From an uncultured Oscillospiraceae bacterium (GTDB lineage: Bacteria; Bacillota; Clostridia; Oscillospirales; Oscillospiraceae): a stretch of 40,067 nt of DNA. The DNA lies in NCBI GenBank assembly GCA_944383195.1, contig CALWOP010000006.1, positions 1 to 40,067 of the forward strand. Reading direction: 5' to 3'. The notes beneath the pieces were generated by a model that did not search any database, had not been told where the DNA came from, and was given only the letters and a program-made list of their open reading frames with translations. Shown one piece after another: positions 40,040 to 40,067 of this stretch. The translations under genes were made by a program, and so were the position numbers. Position 1 is the first letter of the stretch, and each line of letters opens with the position of its first letter.

Positions 40040-40067
40040 TCATTCCCACTCGGCAAATTCAGATATA
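40040..40067 (-). CDS. C-terminal end of a minus-strand gene cut by the window edge
   Basis: Eight codons, reading ISEFAEWE, end in TGA at 40040-40042 just ahead of a terminator. The terminator needs an upstream gene, and this is the frame that looks most like a protein end. Too short to identify. Confidence 0.35.

Noticed and set aside
1..40067. CRISPR array, prophage, transposon or defence system
   Set aside because: I saw no regularly spaced repeats, integrase, transposase, phage structural gene or recognisable defence gene in either strand.

Overview
The window looks like chromosome from a GC-rich gut Clostridium relative, probably Oscillospiraceae of the Flavonifractor/Pseudoflavonifractor/Intestinimonas type. 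The basis is Firmicutes-type genes (MutS2, HPr, HxlR and TetR regulators, an SLH-domain surface protein, an anaerobic cobalamin pathway), strong AGGAGG ribosome binding sites and GC-rich codon use. The genus is an inference from gene content, not a database match. I saw no rRNA, tRNA, CRISPR array, insertion sequence or phage gene.

Left end (1-4.4 kb): a run of genes that look damaged. A GNAT acetyltransferase has an in-frame amber codon, rsgA has two frameshifts, and a coding-like scrap lies behind an intact 3-methyladenine glycosylase gene (tag). Then an HxlR regulator and an iron-sulfur aldo/keto reductase diverge around a 16-bp perfect palindrome.

4.4-9.6 kb, minus strand: a methionine-type ABC transporter (metN, metI, metQ) followed by an M20 amidohydrolase. 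A LysR gene lies upstream. Between LysR and metN are a 9-5-9 perfect inverted repeat, a promoter, a 33-codon Met-rich leader ORF with its own ribosome binding site, and an intrinsic terminator just before metN. This reads as two-layer control: a LysR activator plus leader-peptide attenuation.

9.6-15 kb, minus strand: a Sel1-repeat protein and a large membrane protein of unknown function; a 0.59-kb stretch without a convincing gene; then a three-gene operon of small membrane proteins (the last a DUF2871 member) preceded by a TetR gene. The same TGAAC-N3-GTTCA operator occurs before tetR, touching a consensus promoter, and before the membrane operon.

15-24 kb: a plus-strand secreted protein with a cadherin-like domain and SLH repeats, then a minus-strand housekeeping block: uvrC-rsmD-coaD-coiled-coil protein, HPr and mutS2. 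mutS2 diverges from a nucleotidyltransferase gene.

24.1-39.4 kb, minus strand: a 17-gene anaerobic cobalamin operon, nearly every junction overlapping or separated by a few bases. It starts at a consensus promoter, a cobalamin riboswitch and a terminator expression platform. In transcription order: cbiD, cbiL, cbiF, cbiG, cbiH, cbiJ, cbiE-T fusion, cbiA, cobT, cobU, cobS, a second short cobU-like gene, cobC, cbiB, cobD, cbiP, cbiC. It covers the steps from cobalt-precorrin-2 through ring contraction, amidation, aminopropanol attachment and lower-ligand assembly, but has no cobaltochelatase, no adenosyltransferase and no cobalt transporter; those must be elsewhere if the pathway is complete. 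A VanZ-like gene and the last codons of another minus-strand gene close the window.
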